Shown piece by piece: positions 1-9,369 of a DNA stretch of 31,301 bases. The stretch is from NCBI GenBank assembly GCA_033557685.1, contig JAWQRN010000330.1, positions 1 to 31,301 on the forward strand. Reading direction: 5' to 3'. Numbering within the stretch: the first letter of the stretch is position 1; each line of letters begins with the position of its first letter. The notes beneath the pieces are model-generated. The model was not told where the DNA came from, did not search any database, and was given only the letters and a program-made list of their open reading frames with translations. Both the position numbers and the translations under genes were made by a program. This stretch comes from Sperchopsis tessellata (taxonomy: Eukaryota > Arthropoda > Insecta > Coleoptera > Hydrophilidae).

Positions 1-41
1 GATAGCTGCAATCTCTCAAGAAACTAACAGGATTATTAAAT

Positions 42-43
<2 letters not shown>

Positions 44-89
<46 letters not shown>

Positions 90-90
90 G

Positions 91-143
<53 letters not shown>

Positions 144-150
144 ATATATT
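44..150. repeat. (TA)n microsatellite
   Basis: An almost pure TA dinucleotide run is interrupted by a short TTATGTATG segment near 86-95 and ends in TGTGTATATATT. The minus-strand open frame across it, rich in alternating Tyr and Ile, is only the translation of the repeat and not a gene. Confidence 0.97.
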
Positions 151-1690
151 AAAAAAATCATTTGTGATTTTAAGGTCTAAGATTAATTTATCAAAAATAA
201 ATCCACAAGACAACAAATACGCAGTTATTATATATGTGGTTGTATAAAGTATATATTCAGTCACTTACATTATATGTTATTTCCTTTAAGTGGTTACATT
301 CTACATAGTTATAACTAATTAATTTATAGTAGTAAAAATACGGCATTTTGACAACGTTGGCATAATACCATGCTTTTGCTTTTTCGTCATATTGTCTAGC
401 ATATATTTGAGTGAATGTTTGTGGCTGCGTGTCTACAGATTTGTAATATTATTTCAGAAATTGTTTTCCCTCAATGTGAAGATAGAGAACGCAGATATAT
501 GAGTTATATGGGAGTTAATAAAAGTATACTGCACTTTGTTAATCATATGATATTAAAATAGGCACTGCTAATGATATTAATATATGTTCTGTTATTGATT
601 GTGTATTTGTGAAATTTCTTTACGTGTATCATTTCTAGAAAACCATAGTCTTTCTTTAAAGCAGTGACTTCTTTGTTTTCTCATTGTGATATAAGTTTAC
701 AAATTAATTTAGTCTTGTGCAATATCATGGTGCGAAGTCAAATATATTAGTGCATGTTTCCAACAGTGATTGTTCTGTCGTAAACTGCTATCACGAAAAT
801 AGCTTACATTTTGTCAAAACCGTTTCCATATTTTTTAATGGGCACTAAATATTATTATTATCTCTGCTTCTTCTATAAGGTAGCGCTTACTGGGCAATAA
901 AAATTCTTATGTACTTTTTGAAATTGTTTGCTGGCAGCTAAAAATGTTCATAAACGCCGCTGCCAGATATTTATGGCTTCCGTGTTTGTATTCAATTGGT
1001 TCGCTGGTAAGGAATGACATAAATTAAACTCTATCTCTTCTAATATCGGATAAATATTGTAATTAAACGCGACACAACGTGAGAATTACTGCGCGTAATT
1101 ATTCAATATCAAAATTAAATCGATTTCAGTTAGCAAATGCTATTTTAACAGTAATTGAACACACCTACGCCACGAATTATTCCTAACGGCCTTTTGGAAC
1201 AAGGAGCTTTGCCCTCGACTGTGTTATTTATCATGCGTATACTTTAGTTTTCTTCCAATAGATCGAGAGTTTCTCCGGAGGGAAGTATTTATTTTTTTAT
1301 GTGCCGCAATGCGGTTGCTTTCCAATTACTCTTTTAATTATAGGTATATTAGTAATGTAACTGATGATAAGAGAATTTATATTATTAAACCGCCTCTTAA
1401 TTTACAGATAGGCTAAACTTATAATAACTATGAATGAGTACTAGTTTTATTTTAACTTATTAAGCGGAGCTCATTCTATATATTAAAATTGGCTAGTAAA
1501 AAAAATTTGCCTTTCTTGCTTAGTCTAATTAGCATGATTTTACAAAAAGCAATGAGTTCTCTAGAATGATGGATTTATGTACTTCTACGGGTTTAAATTG
1601 TGGATATTATTCTGTAGTACATACAGTTGGCAACTATTTGCTTGTTCATTATATGTAGTAAATAAAAACAAACTAGTACTCTTCACTTCA
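151..1690. other. Unassigned AT-rich DNA, no gene seen
   Basis: No reading frame, RNA gene or transposon protein motif was recognised. Bases about 1040-1340 look more complex than their surroundings, with several TAATTA or AATTA-like words, an ATCGATTT and a few GC-richer patches. That could be a non-coding regulatory stretch, but nothing in the sequence proves it. Confidence 0.6.
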
Positions 1691-1959
1691 GGATCAAAAT
1701 TTCGCTTGATGTAGGAAGCATATTTGTTCCTGGCAAGTACTCATGCATTTCTAATGATATTTCAATTAAACCTTAAGATGGATCTAGGCATAAAGTTATG
1801 AGTCGTAACACTTTGTCATAAACAAGGTAAAATTACAACAGAAAAAGGCATGCAAACGTTTTCAAGCAATCTTATTAATCCATTTCTTACCCGCTGTTCA
1901 CAACTGTATCATCAGAATCAACATTTTACTTGATGTAGAAAGCAAATTTGTCACTGGCA
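1691..1959. repeat. Pair of 45-bp direct repeats, about 224 bp apart
   Basis: Bases 1691-1735 and 1915-1959 match at about 37 of 45 positions and share the words CTTGATGTA, GAAGCA or AAAGCA, ATTTGT and CTGGCA. Sequence outside the 45 bp does not align well, apart from a preceding TCA. Downstream, 1960-2046 carries a CTGAAGA...CGAAAAC arrangement of the kind seen in Penelope-like element ends, so the repeats may be remnants of that type of terminal repeat. That last step is inference. Confidence 0.6.
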
Positions 1960-2007
1960 CTGCCACTGACTCCCAGTCGTGTGGCTTTGAAAAATGTAGA
2001 AAAACCA

Positions 2008-2046
2008 CTGAAGACATCATATAGCAACTGAACTAGAAAACGAAAA
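2008..2046 (+). other. Hammerhead-like core, very uncertain
   Basis: The order CTGAAGA, a 25-30 base spacer, then CGAAAAC resembles the CUGANGA...GAAAC core of hammerhead ribozymes, which are known in Penelope-like elements and other retroelements. I could not draw convincing stems, so this may be chance. Confidence 0.15.
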
Positions 2047-2094
2047 CAGTAAATTTGTTAAATGTTTTTATAAGTGACTTTTTTAAACTCACGA

Positions 2095-2350
2095 TGCGTA
2101 CAAGGTGTCCATTTAAGTAGAGACCCTTTAAAACAGAATGAAGAAAATTTAGGACGTTTACAGTATATTATATCAAATAGTGTCCGATTTCTTTGTGTTT
2201 CAACTTATTTCTTAGTTTTCCATACCTCTAATAATATATATGTCTCATGCCTTTTATTCTTTTATGTAATAAACCAAATATTGAGGATTTATGCAACAAT
2301 TTTGTTCCAAAATGGTCTTTCTACAACCAAACCATTTGAAACTTACACTT
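2095..2350 (+). repeat. Diverged dispersed repeat with ACAAGGTGTCCAT motif
   Basis: The segment opens with ACAAGGTGTCCATTTAAG, followed about 15 bases later by TTTAAAACAGAATGA. The same two words in the same order, in diverged form (ACAGGTGGACCATATA, then ATTTTGAACGAATTA), occur in the tandem units at 31.05-31.30 kb. The resemblance is short. A 92-codon plus-strand open frame spans this segment but has no recognisable protein features and is probably fortuitous. Confidence 0.3.
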
Positions 2351-2560
2351 AAGTTTTTACCTTCATATGTTGTAATGATCCAGATAATTTTACTTATATA
2401 TTTAATTTAAATGCAATGTAAAATTTACAAAGATAGGCAAATTCATTACTGTATAATTTTTGATATTTATATTGATATTATAGTTGTATTTTATGCATTT
2501 AGTAAAATATTCAAAAAGACAAAAGTATTTGTAATCTATAATGTTCATTACATTTGCTCA
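2351..2560. other. AT-rich spacer, nothing recognised
   Basis: Low-complexity AT-rich sequence with no frame or motif that I could support. Confidence 0.5.
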
Positions 2561-2566
2561 TAAATT

Positions 2567-2692
2567 CGCTGTGGACTCACTATTGGTTGCAGCTGAGTTA
2601 TTTAGTACTATTCGAGGTGCTATTTATATAACAAAAAACTTCCACGTGAAAACCTTGTGTAGGCTAGAGATGTATACCTTTTTCTTTAGTTA
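2567..2692 (+). pseudogene. Possible LINE RNase H scrap
   Basis: A 41-codon stop-free stretch reads FAVDSLLVAAELFSTIRGAI and onward, ending at a TAA near 2690. The segment AAELFSTIRGAIYI resembles the central Glu-bearing helix of LINE-encoded RNase H domains (pattern ..F-A-A-E-L-x-A-I-x-x-A..), where the Glu is catalytic. The DGS motif expected upstream and the DSxS and WxxxHxGIxGNExAD motifs expected downstream were not found. If real, it is a very small fragment; chance similarity is quite possible. Confidence 0.25.
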
Positions 2693-3130
2693 AAGTAACG
2701 TGGTTAATCTTTCAGGATGTCTATTATGAAAGTCGCCAAAACATCCGTACCGTTTACATACAGTTTTAACCTGAAATATTTCTACCCTTTTATACAAAAC
2801 TTTTATTATGAATGGCATCTCTCTGAAGTGTAACATATATTATGGAAATTTTAATAACAGGCATTATCCATACGAATCACTTAGGTTGGGCTTTGGCCAA
2901 AAAATTTATTCATTAAATGCAGGCAAGTGCTTTACAATTGCGTGTATACTTACCGCTAAAATGTGTGACATTTATTCAGATTAAAGTATAGCACACATAT
3001 GAATGTGGTTTCAGGGTGGAAACCATGCAGAAGCTCTGTTTATTAAGTCAATGCACTGATCCAAACTCGGCCGTATCATGCTTATTTATTCAAGGACTGG
3101 CGTAGGAAATGTGCACTAGGTTAGATCCGT
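2693..3130. other. Unassigned sequence, possibly 3' flank of Penelope-like scrap
   Basis: No coding motif was recognised on either strand. Because the Penelope-like fragment at 3.14-3.42 kb points toward lower coordinates, part of this stretch could be its 3' untranslated region. No repeat copy in the window confirms that. Confidence 0.4.
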
Positions 3131-3139
3131 TCCATTTAG

Positions 3140-3425
3140 ACGGTTGTTATCAAATGCAGGAGGAGAAAAATGAGCGAGGGTGATCTTTAAAGTTATGGGT
3201 CGATGAAAAACATCACCATCATATTGTTGGGGCGATTATAAACCTCAAAGGCTTCCCTGAATTTTCTGGGAAAATACGAAGGTTCTCGATCCTAGATCTT
3301 AGTATCTTGCAAGATAAAGGTATGACGTGTTTTATGACTATGTTCAGCTATAGTTGATTTATTGATCAAGGAACCTGATAAACGCTTCGCTTTGGAATGG
3401 GATGACATCTTTTGAAGAAGAGAGA
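3140..3425 (-). mobile_element. Penelope-like element, end of GIY-YIG domain (decayed)
   Basis: Reading the minus strand from about 3400 downward gives STIAEHSHKTRHTF, then LQDTKI, a stop, then DREPSYFPRKFREAFEVYNR and PNN. This matches the second half of the GIY-YIG endonuclease domain of Penelope-like elements: the AEHxxxTxH block, the 'TKI' strand, the YxPRxxREAxEI helix with its catalytic Glu, and a trailing RPNNxNR. One in-frame stop breaks it, and the sequence after RPNN loses the family pattern. The front of the domain (GIY...YIG) and the reverse transcriptase were not found upstream on this strand, so only the 3' coding end survives. It differs in sequence from the two Penelope-like copies at 22.7-25.2 kb and should be a different family. 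Confidence 0.8.
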
Positions 3426-5225
3426 ACTTGCGCAATATTTTGGATTGAGGAGAATACAAGCCTACAGATTATTAAAAAAAAAACCGTATTCAGAGGTATT
3501 CTTTAGATGAGGTTTTAGGTGTTGTTTTAATTTGTCTAATATGAATATTTTTAATCAATATAATATTTATTATTTTAAAATGTTTGAAGTTATTTTGTAT
3601 ATATTATTTAAACTAATTTATATTTTCAAAATGAAATTATCTGTTAAACATCTGGTGACAAATTTTAAAAATTATCTTTTGTATATTTGAACAACCTGAG
3701 TTAGGTGAAGAACTACTTCAAGCGGTAGACAAAAATGGTTTGATTGCCTAGATATAATTATAATTGTCAACCCTCAGCACATGTAATAGACTAGAATACG
3801 AAGGTACTTTTTCATAAGCTTGCTATCTTGTTTCGGCAGACTTGCAGATCCGGGAGCTGTAATTTACCTTATAATCAAGCATGCATTATAATATATCAAT
3901 ATGCCAGGTATTTCAAACAAATTGTTAAGTAACTTGTTTAATTTTTTACACAAAATTAATATTGACATAATAAAATAGACTTTAAGGATAAATTACGAAT
4001 AGACCATGAAAGAGTTCTAATAGAGCTTCTTCGTTAAGATATTTCCGTTTTTCACATGCCTCCTCTAACTCTCCTCTATCCTAAAATGTACTTGTGAAAA
4101 TGAAATGACACAACAACTTAAACAGGCTAACTTCCGTCTCTAAAATGTGCGATGATTGGTGATGTAAAAGCTTTTCAACTTTGTATATTAGCTTGAGTTA
4201 TGGTATAGCTATGAATCAATAATTGCGAAGTGTTGAAGGACGTGTCCCATTATCACTCCACTCGTCGAAAATTGTCAGTAGAAGAAATGTTTATAGTTTT
4301 GTGAATTAACCGTCTATGACATACATTTCCCTGACTATGTGTAATAGCATGTCTATTTTCATATATAAAATAAACCAACCAATACATAAAATTATTTAAA
4401 TTATAAAAAATCCTAGCATCAATTAATAATAAATAGCAATGCATAACTGACGGACAGAGTAAACTGCTGTGTAAGCTGTAAAATTGGACTTACTAGCTGT
4501 TATCTGTATGTGATTTATTTAATTACCCCGAAGACATAATGTTTTTACTTCGGGTATGGATAACAAAGAATATATGAAAATTAAAATTAAATTAATTACC
4601 AAATCAGCAGAAACGCTGTACTATATTTACTTTTGACGTGACGTGAGCTATGCGTATTTGTGGTCGATGTTTTTGTGGCTAAAATTATATTTGTCCAACT
4701 AATAATCTACATCATATAGCATATTTACTCAAGTAACTTATTGCTGATATATTAAACAAAGCCTTACAAAATGTTTGTTAAACTGTCACAATAAATCATA
4801 ATTTGTTTCAAATATATTTTATACATCAAAATTAACGGTATATATTATTCAAGTTAATGTAATATTACAGTTGTGAAAAGTGACAAATAAATAGGTTTGA
4901 TCACAAAATTCCACACATTAATTAGCGTCCATTTTCACAACACAACCAATCAGAAAGTAATACGCCCTTCACACAATACAAGATTTATCAACCTTCTAGC
5001 CATAAACACGTATAAAAGAAAAAAAAACAAAACAATGGAAAACATAAAAAGAACACCAAATTGCTTCTACCTGAAAAGCATTTCGCAAAACTGCGATCTA
5101 TCTAAAAACTTCTTAACTTTATTAGTGAGATACTTTGAGTATGCAATTTTGATTAATTTGAATGGTAGAATACACCCACTATTCCTAGTGCTGTGCGGGT
5201 GATTTACTGTATTAGTAGTTCGGGT
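3426..5225. other. Unassigned AT-rich DNA with one small hairpin
   Basis: No protein motif or RNA gene was recognised in this 1.8-kb stretch. At 4525-4555 an ACCCCGAAG / CTTCGGGT inverted repeat of about 8 bp (one bulged C) encloses a 14-base loop. Open frames at 4253-4444 (minus) and 4897-5202 (plus) are AT-driven and show no domain features. Confidence 0.55.
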
Positions 5226-5227
5226 TT

Positions 5228-5305
5228 TTAGATAACCGTATGCTGGCTTGTCTTCTTGCCGATGTTTCGTGCACCAATGCAGCAGACATTATCAAGGCAT
5301 GGTTA
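5228..5305 (-). other. Candidate decayed hammerhead-like motif of a retroelement end
   Basis: On the minus strand, CCATGCCTTGATAA is followed by TGTCTGCTGCATTGGTGCAC and then GAAACATCGGC. TTGATAA and GAAAC sit where hammerhead ribozymes have CUGAUGA and GAAAC, and part of the intervening stretch can pair (GUxUGC with GUGCAC). GGC and GCC further on could form a short stem, and AACC/GGTT could close another. Two core positions are changed and there seems to be one extra base before the stem, so it would not be expected to work as written. Such motifs are known in Penelope-like elements. The placement is consistent with an old element end but not proven. Confidence 0.25.
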
Positions 5306-5645
5306 TTTTTCGGAAAATGTAATTATATTTACTGTAGTACCTATATCAGCAAGTTTTATTTGAAAATATACATGGCTTATTCATCCAGATTTTAAATATG
5401 CACTTCAGTACCTCTTTAAGCTTGTCACCTATATCAAAAGATTCCTTACATGTATTTATTGTAAGAAGTCCTGATTTGTATAAAATAACATAATAGCGAG
5501 CCAAGTTTTTTTAATAAAAATGACGTTTGATCTCCAAATCTTGTATTTATAGTCGTAAGCTAAGCTCTTATAACTGTAGTTCTCTCATTCATGTATTGTT
5601 ATTGAAGTTATTTGTTATTGAGAAAAACAAAATTGATGAAAATAT
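5306..5645. other. AT-rich spacer, nothing recognised
   Basis: No supported frame, repeat or motif was seen. Confidence 0.5.
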
Positions 5646-5649
5646 AAAA

Positions 5650-5850
5650 TTGGTCGTTCGTTGCCCTTCGATCTTGTTTACGTATTAATGAAAGTATCAA
5701 ACGTCATCGGAGTAAAACTGGCCAATATTTCCTGTATCCGAGGCCCGCGGCGTATACTTCCGTCTTCCCCAACGAGAGATAACTGTCAATACGGGTCGTC
5801 AATCAGAGCCATAACCGCATTACCGTCTACTGATATATCTCGGAGTATCT
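5650..5850 (-). mobile_element. Ty3/gypsy aspartic protease scrap
   Basis: The minus strand reads ILRDISVDGNAVMALIDDPY, a stop, then QLSLVGEDGSIRRG. This follows the retroelement aspartic protease pattern: a beta strand ending in ALIDTGS, where the Asp is catalytic, then a SLV strand. The Asp of ALID is present near 5797, but the following Thr-Gly-Ser is replaced by Asp-Pro-Tyr and a stop, which destroys the active site. The frame runs on past IQEILASFTPMTFDTF without a clear flap motif. No zinc knuckle or gag was recognised upstream on this strand and no RT downstream, so this is an isolated piece. It lies on the opposite strand from the gypsy integrase at 9.4-10.3 kb, so the two are not one simple insertion. 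The plus-strand open frame here is its shadow. Confidence 0.6.
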
Positions 5851-7615
5851 CATAAATCCTCCCAACCTTCCCTATATTGCTGTGATAAATAAAATTATAT
5901 CTGATTGTACACACCTGACGTTTACTGCTTGATTCCGACTATCTCTTAAGGCTAATTACTCGGAGATGCTGAAATTTACGATCATCCTTTGAGAACACAC
6001 GCGAGGATTTTCCACTAGAAGTTTTATGTTGATTTGCAATAATTATCTTCAACTGCTTTGTTTTTGAAATCATGTCCATACAACAATAAATAACCGATGT
6101 GTTTTACTTAATATTAAAAATATGGATAGCTAGGTTTTTGGCGACAAGAAAAAATAACGTTTAATTTCCATGGTAAATTTTTTATTTATTTGTATAATCT
6201 TTTTGTGCTATATTACATTTAACAAGGACTTTACTTGTGTTCGCCACCACAAATTCACGAGATGTCCTAAGAGAGATTTAGTATTTGCAAAGTTATAATG
6301 TAGGAACGGCAAATCCAAATAACTCCAAACCCCGTACCAACTACTCCTCTACATGAGCATAGGCTTGAGCACGCCTAGTTTCTATATAGTATAGCTGCTT
6401 AGCCTGATCCAGAATCTCCAACAAGATAATCCATACATATATATACACCTCGACCAAATCAGTAAACAACATCCTTTGGTGACGCTGAGTAAGTCTCCAA
6501 ACACCAGATTTATCCAATAGATTAAAGGCTGTTTTCTGTGGATCTTGTAGAAGGGAAGACGGTATATCAGACTATCGAGTAGTGAATACAAGGAGCCTAT
6601 GTGTACACATACAGCTCGATATTCAGAAAAATATAATAGATATAATGACGAAATACAAGACCATTAACCTTGAACATATTAAATACAGTAGCAATAAGAT
6701 AAAATAATAACGGAATAATAAAAGAATGATGTGGATTACTTATGCTAATTATTTAGGAAGGATAGGTAAGATATAGTGCATAAAACATATTCGTAGAAAT
6801 AAAAATAGTAAATAAATTAACAACGCTACCAGACGTGTAAAGGTACATTAAGGTATAACATTCAATTATCTCTCTGCGACATCGGTCAGTACACCATGGC
6901 AACAAAAGAAGTGAAGTTGCCAATTTGAAATAATCCATTTAAAATAACTGAAAAGAAGATATGAAATTAGTTATAAATGAACGAAGACCCCCTTACCAGA
7001 TATAACAGAACTGAGAGGAATAGTATTTTTTGTGATTGGTAAAAAATATCCGTGATATCATTTCCTGTAAGATGTGGAGGGCGAAATTGACCCGCACGTT
7101 ATTTCAGACTTTTAAAGCCCAATTTAATTTACCAATTTATTACTAAAATTTTGTTACGAATATTTTTGTGTATCTCTGTAGATTGCTAGATCACACAAAA
7201 TATAGAGTTCATTGCAATTTTCGAAGGTTTCAAGGTTTTGGGTAGAGAGAAATTGTACGATGCAATCAAATTTAGAAACATGATTTAGGTTTTTACTAAT
7301 TCTAATAACGTCAATCTTAATAATGGTTGTACAGTCTCGATCGTTAACTCACTTATCCGTTAGAAATAAGCATAACACCTGTTGCTTATCCATATGAGTT
7401 TCAGTTTATTTCTACATGAATTTATTATGTTACTTATATTCCTCTTGATTATTGTTGTTAAAAAATCGTTATGTCTGACATATATAATAGTGGTTTGCTA
7501 TGACAATGAATTACGAATGAATTAACTTTGTATACACAAATGAAATACTTAATTGTGCTTCAAAATATTCAATGACTTTTTTGTTAGGTGGTGTTGGTGG
7601 GGATTCGAAAAATAA
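5851..7615. other. Unassigned DNA, including an unclassified minus frame
   Basis: The only coding-like signal is on the minus strand between about 6590 and 6340, where a frame reading DPQKTAFNLLDKSGVWRL and later QAKQLYYIETRRAQAYAH stays open for roughly 65 codons. The KTAF...SG.W piece recalls gypsy RT, but the spacing to any Y-x-D-D is wrong and no Asp pair is present, so I do not assign it. The remaining sequence is AT-rich with no recognised features. Confidence 0.45.
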
Positions 7616-7619
7616 TATG

Positions 7620-8080
7620 ACATGCGATGTGTGGTGCACATCCGGAAAAGCAACAGAGTAGTGCTGAAAGTTTGGAATGGATTCGGTATAAAGTTGTGAG
7701 CGAGCGACATCATCGGCTTTGGAGGAGCACTTGTGGATCCGGGGATGGCTGTTTAAAATGTACCGTTTTTGGCTTTCAGCGTAAAAGCTTTACAGTTCGC
7801 ATACATAAAGAGTGCATTGGCTCCATCCAGCAATGCATATTGAGCGGCACTGTGACCTAGGCCAAGTTCCGCTCAGCCAGATCGATGTATTTAAATGTTA
7901 TTCAAATGAGGCCCGGCGTACACTGGCACTGTCTCTCCCGCATACACATCGCGAGCGAACTTGACCTCCTGACTGACTCTTCGCCCTGTTTCGCACATAC
8001 GTACCCAGTTTTACTTATTTATGCGCTAGATTATTCAATTCACACGACGGGGATGTCGCGAACTTGTCTTATACACTTAC
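7620..8080. other. GC-richer island of unknown nature
   Basis: Base composition rises to roughly 45-55 percent GC in several consecutive 60-base blocks, against about 30 percent around it, with sharp edges. Both strands carry moderately long frames. The plus strand is open at 7627-7860 and 7885-8127. On the minus strand a frame of about 35 codons reads GHSAAQYALLDGANALFM and then AFTLKAKNGTF before a stop, which faintly resembles one ankyrin repeat. I could not identify a gene or a transposon family. It may be an old exon or processed pseudogene, or part of an unrecognised element. Confidence 0.35.
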
Positions 8081-8745
8081 TTCTCTCGTCTTTGTTGATG
8101 TACAACTTGTTACATAAATTTCCATAGGCTAAAATTAGACTCCATGTTTCTTGGGAATAGACGTTTTTCTATTATTCAACTAAACATTGTGGGTATTAAA
8201 TTTTGGTTCTATTTTTATTAAATCGGTATTCGTTCGAAATATGCATGATCTAATCAATCTTAATTTTATTGCACACATAATACCTACAATACTTCAAGAA
8301 ATTAACCCATCAATTATAAATACCAAAATGTTCGTACTTTTATTTTTAAATGAACTTCTCGTCCAATTGAAAGCAATAAATCAAAAGGTAAGGAATTCGT
8401 TAGCAATGTTACAGTGAGTTATGTAAATCAGACTTAATATCTGATCATTATACAGCTCTCATTTATGAATTTGACTTGACCTGAATATGCTCAAGCAATA
8501 ATATTGCTTGAAGAAGTTTGGAACTACCATAAAATAGAATACAAGTTTTGTGTATCTCATACATGTCTTGAATGAATGAAGATATAAGGATGTTGCTACC
8601 TAATCAAAAAGGTAGACAGCATGCAAAAAACAGGATTCATATCATATTTGAGACTTTCCTCCTTAAGCAAGCGGTTTGTCACAAGTAGAACCTTAAAATC
8701 TCAGATCCAAGATGTGCATAGTGCTCGAATAAGCATATAGAATGT
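8081..8745. other. AT-rich spacer with a 21-bp palindrome
   Basis: Bases 8491-8511 form an odd-length perfect palindrome (TCAAGCAATA, central A, TATTGCTTGA) with 10-bp arms. No gene or transposon motif was recognised in this stretch. Confidence 0.5.
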
Positions 8746-8748
8746 TGT

Positions 8749-8943
8749 ATGAAGAAAAATAATTTGGTATCCTATATTCCTGAACCAGGTCCAGCTCTGA
8801 CCAATTATCACCGCATAGCTTTTTACGGAAAAGAAGGATTTTGTCTGTATAATTGTGGCAGACAGGTTCGTGTAAACAGACTCCTAAATGGGCACTATGT
8901 TCAGCATAATATTACGGATATTACGTTATTTAGTGGAAGATAA
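8749..8943 (+). pseudogene. Possible gypsy gag zinc-knuckle remnant
   Basis: A 64-codon frame contains AFYGKEGFCLYNCGRQVR. Compared with the CCHC zinc knuckle of retroelement gag proteins (C-x2-C-x3-G-H-x4-C), the G-K-E-G turn and last Cys are in place, but the first two Cys and the His appear to be replaced. The frame is followed after about 430 bases by a gypsy integrase on the same strand, which is the gag-to-integrase order of Ty3/gypsy elements with most of pol missing. Assignment rests on one short degenerate motif and could be wrong. Confidence 0.3.
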
Positions 8944-9365
8944 GTTATGGCCTGAGGAGGAATAAATTTGATAGTTCGTACGAACTTAGTGGTGTTAAAC
9001 AATCTGAATACCGAGCGATACTTTTTGAGCTATTTTCGCTCTTAATTGGTTCAAATTCTTTTAAATGGAAAATAATTCCCCATTTTAGGCTACTAAATAT
9101 GATACTCTGTGGAAATTACTATCGCCACCGTGGCATAGTCAGCACGGAGTTCGTACCTCATCCCAATTGAGAAAGATTACCAAAATCAAGTCAGTAAATT
9201 GTAGGAAATACAATATAAAATTGGTAATTAAAAATAGGTAATAGCTCACTAATTATGGAACTCAGGTAGTAGGAAATATATTCGAAACGAAGCTTCTAGT
9301 TCAGCTGTATCTACATATTAATATATTTAGAAAGTTTATACTTTCGCTAACGAAAGGAAACATAA
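8944..9365. other. Spacer ahead of gypsy integrase, nothing recognised
   Basis: If the upstream zinc-knuckle call is right, the protease, RT and RNase H of the element should lie here, but none of their motifs was found. An internal deletion or unrelated sequence is equally possible. Confidence 0.4.
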
Positions 9366-9369
9366 CTAT

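Noticed and set aside
16..264. 82-codon minus-strand open frame with Tyr/Ile alternation
   Set aside because: It is the translation of the (TA)n microsatellite and carries no domain.
4525..4555. Small hairpin as a transcription terminator
   Set aside because: Rho-independent terminators do not apply to this type of genome, and no gene ends nearby. The stem is only 8 bp with a bulge.
6340..6591. Minus-strand frame with KTAF...SGVW, considered as gypsy reverse transcriptase
   Set aside because: The distance from SGVW to the VYIYVW segment is far too short for the RT fingers-to-palm spacing, and no catalytic Asp pair is present. The piece is left unclassified.
7620..8080. Ankyrin-repeat gene on the minus strand
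   Set aside because: Only one repeat-like unit of the wrong length is visible, with no neighbours, and stops lie on both sides. It is described only as a possibility under the GC-richer island.
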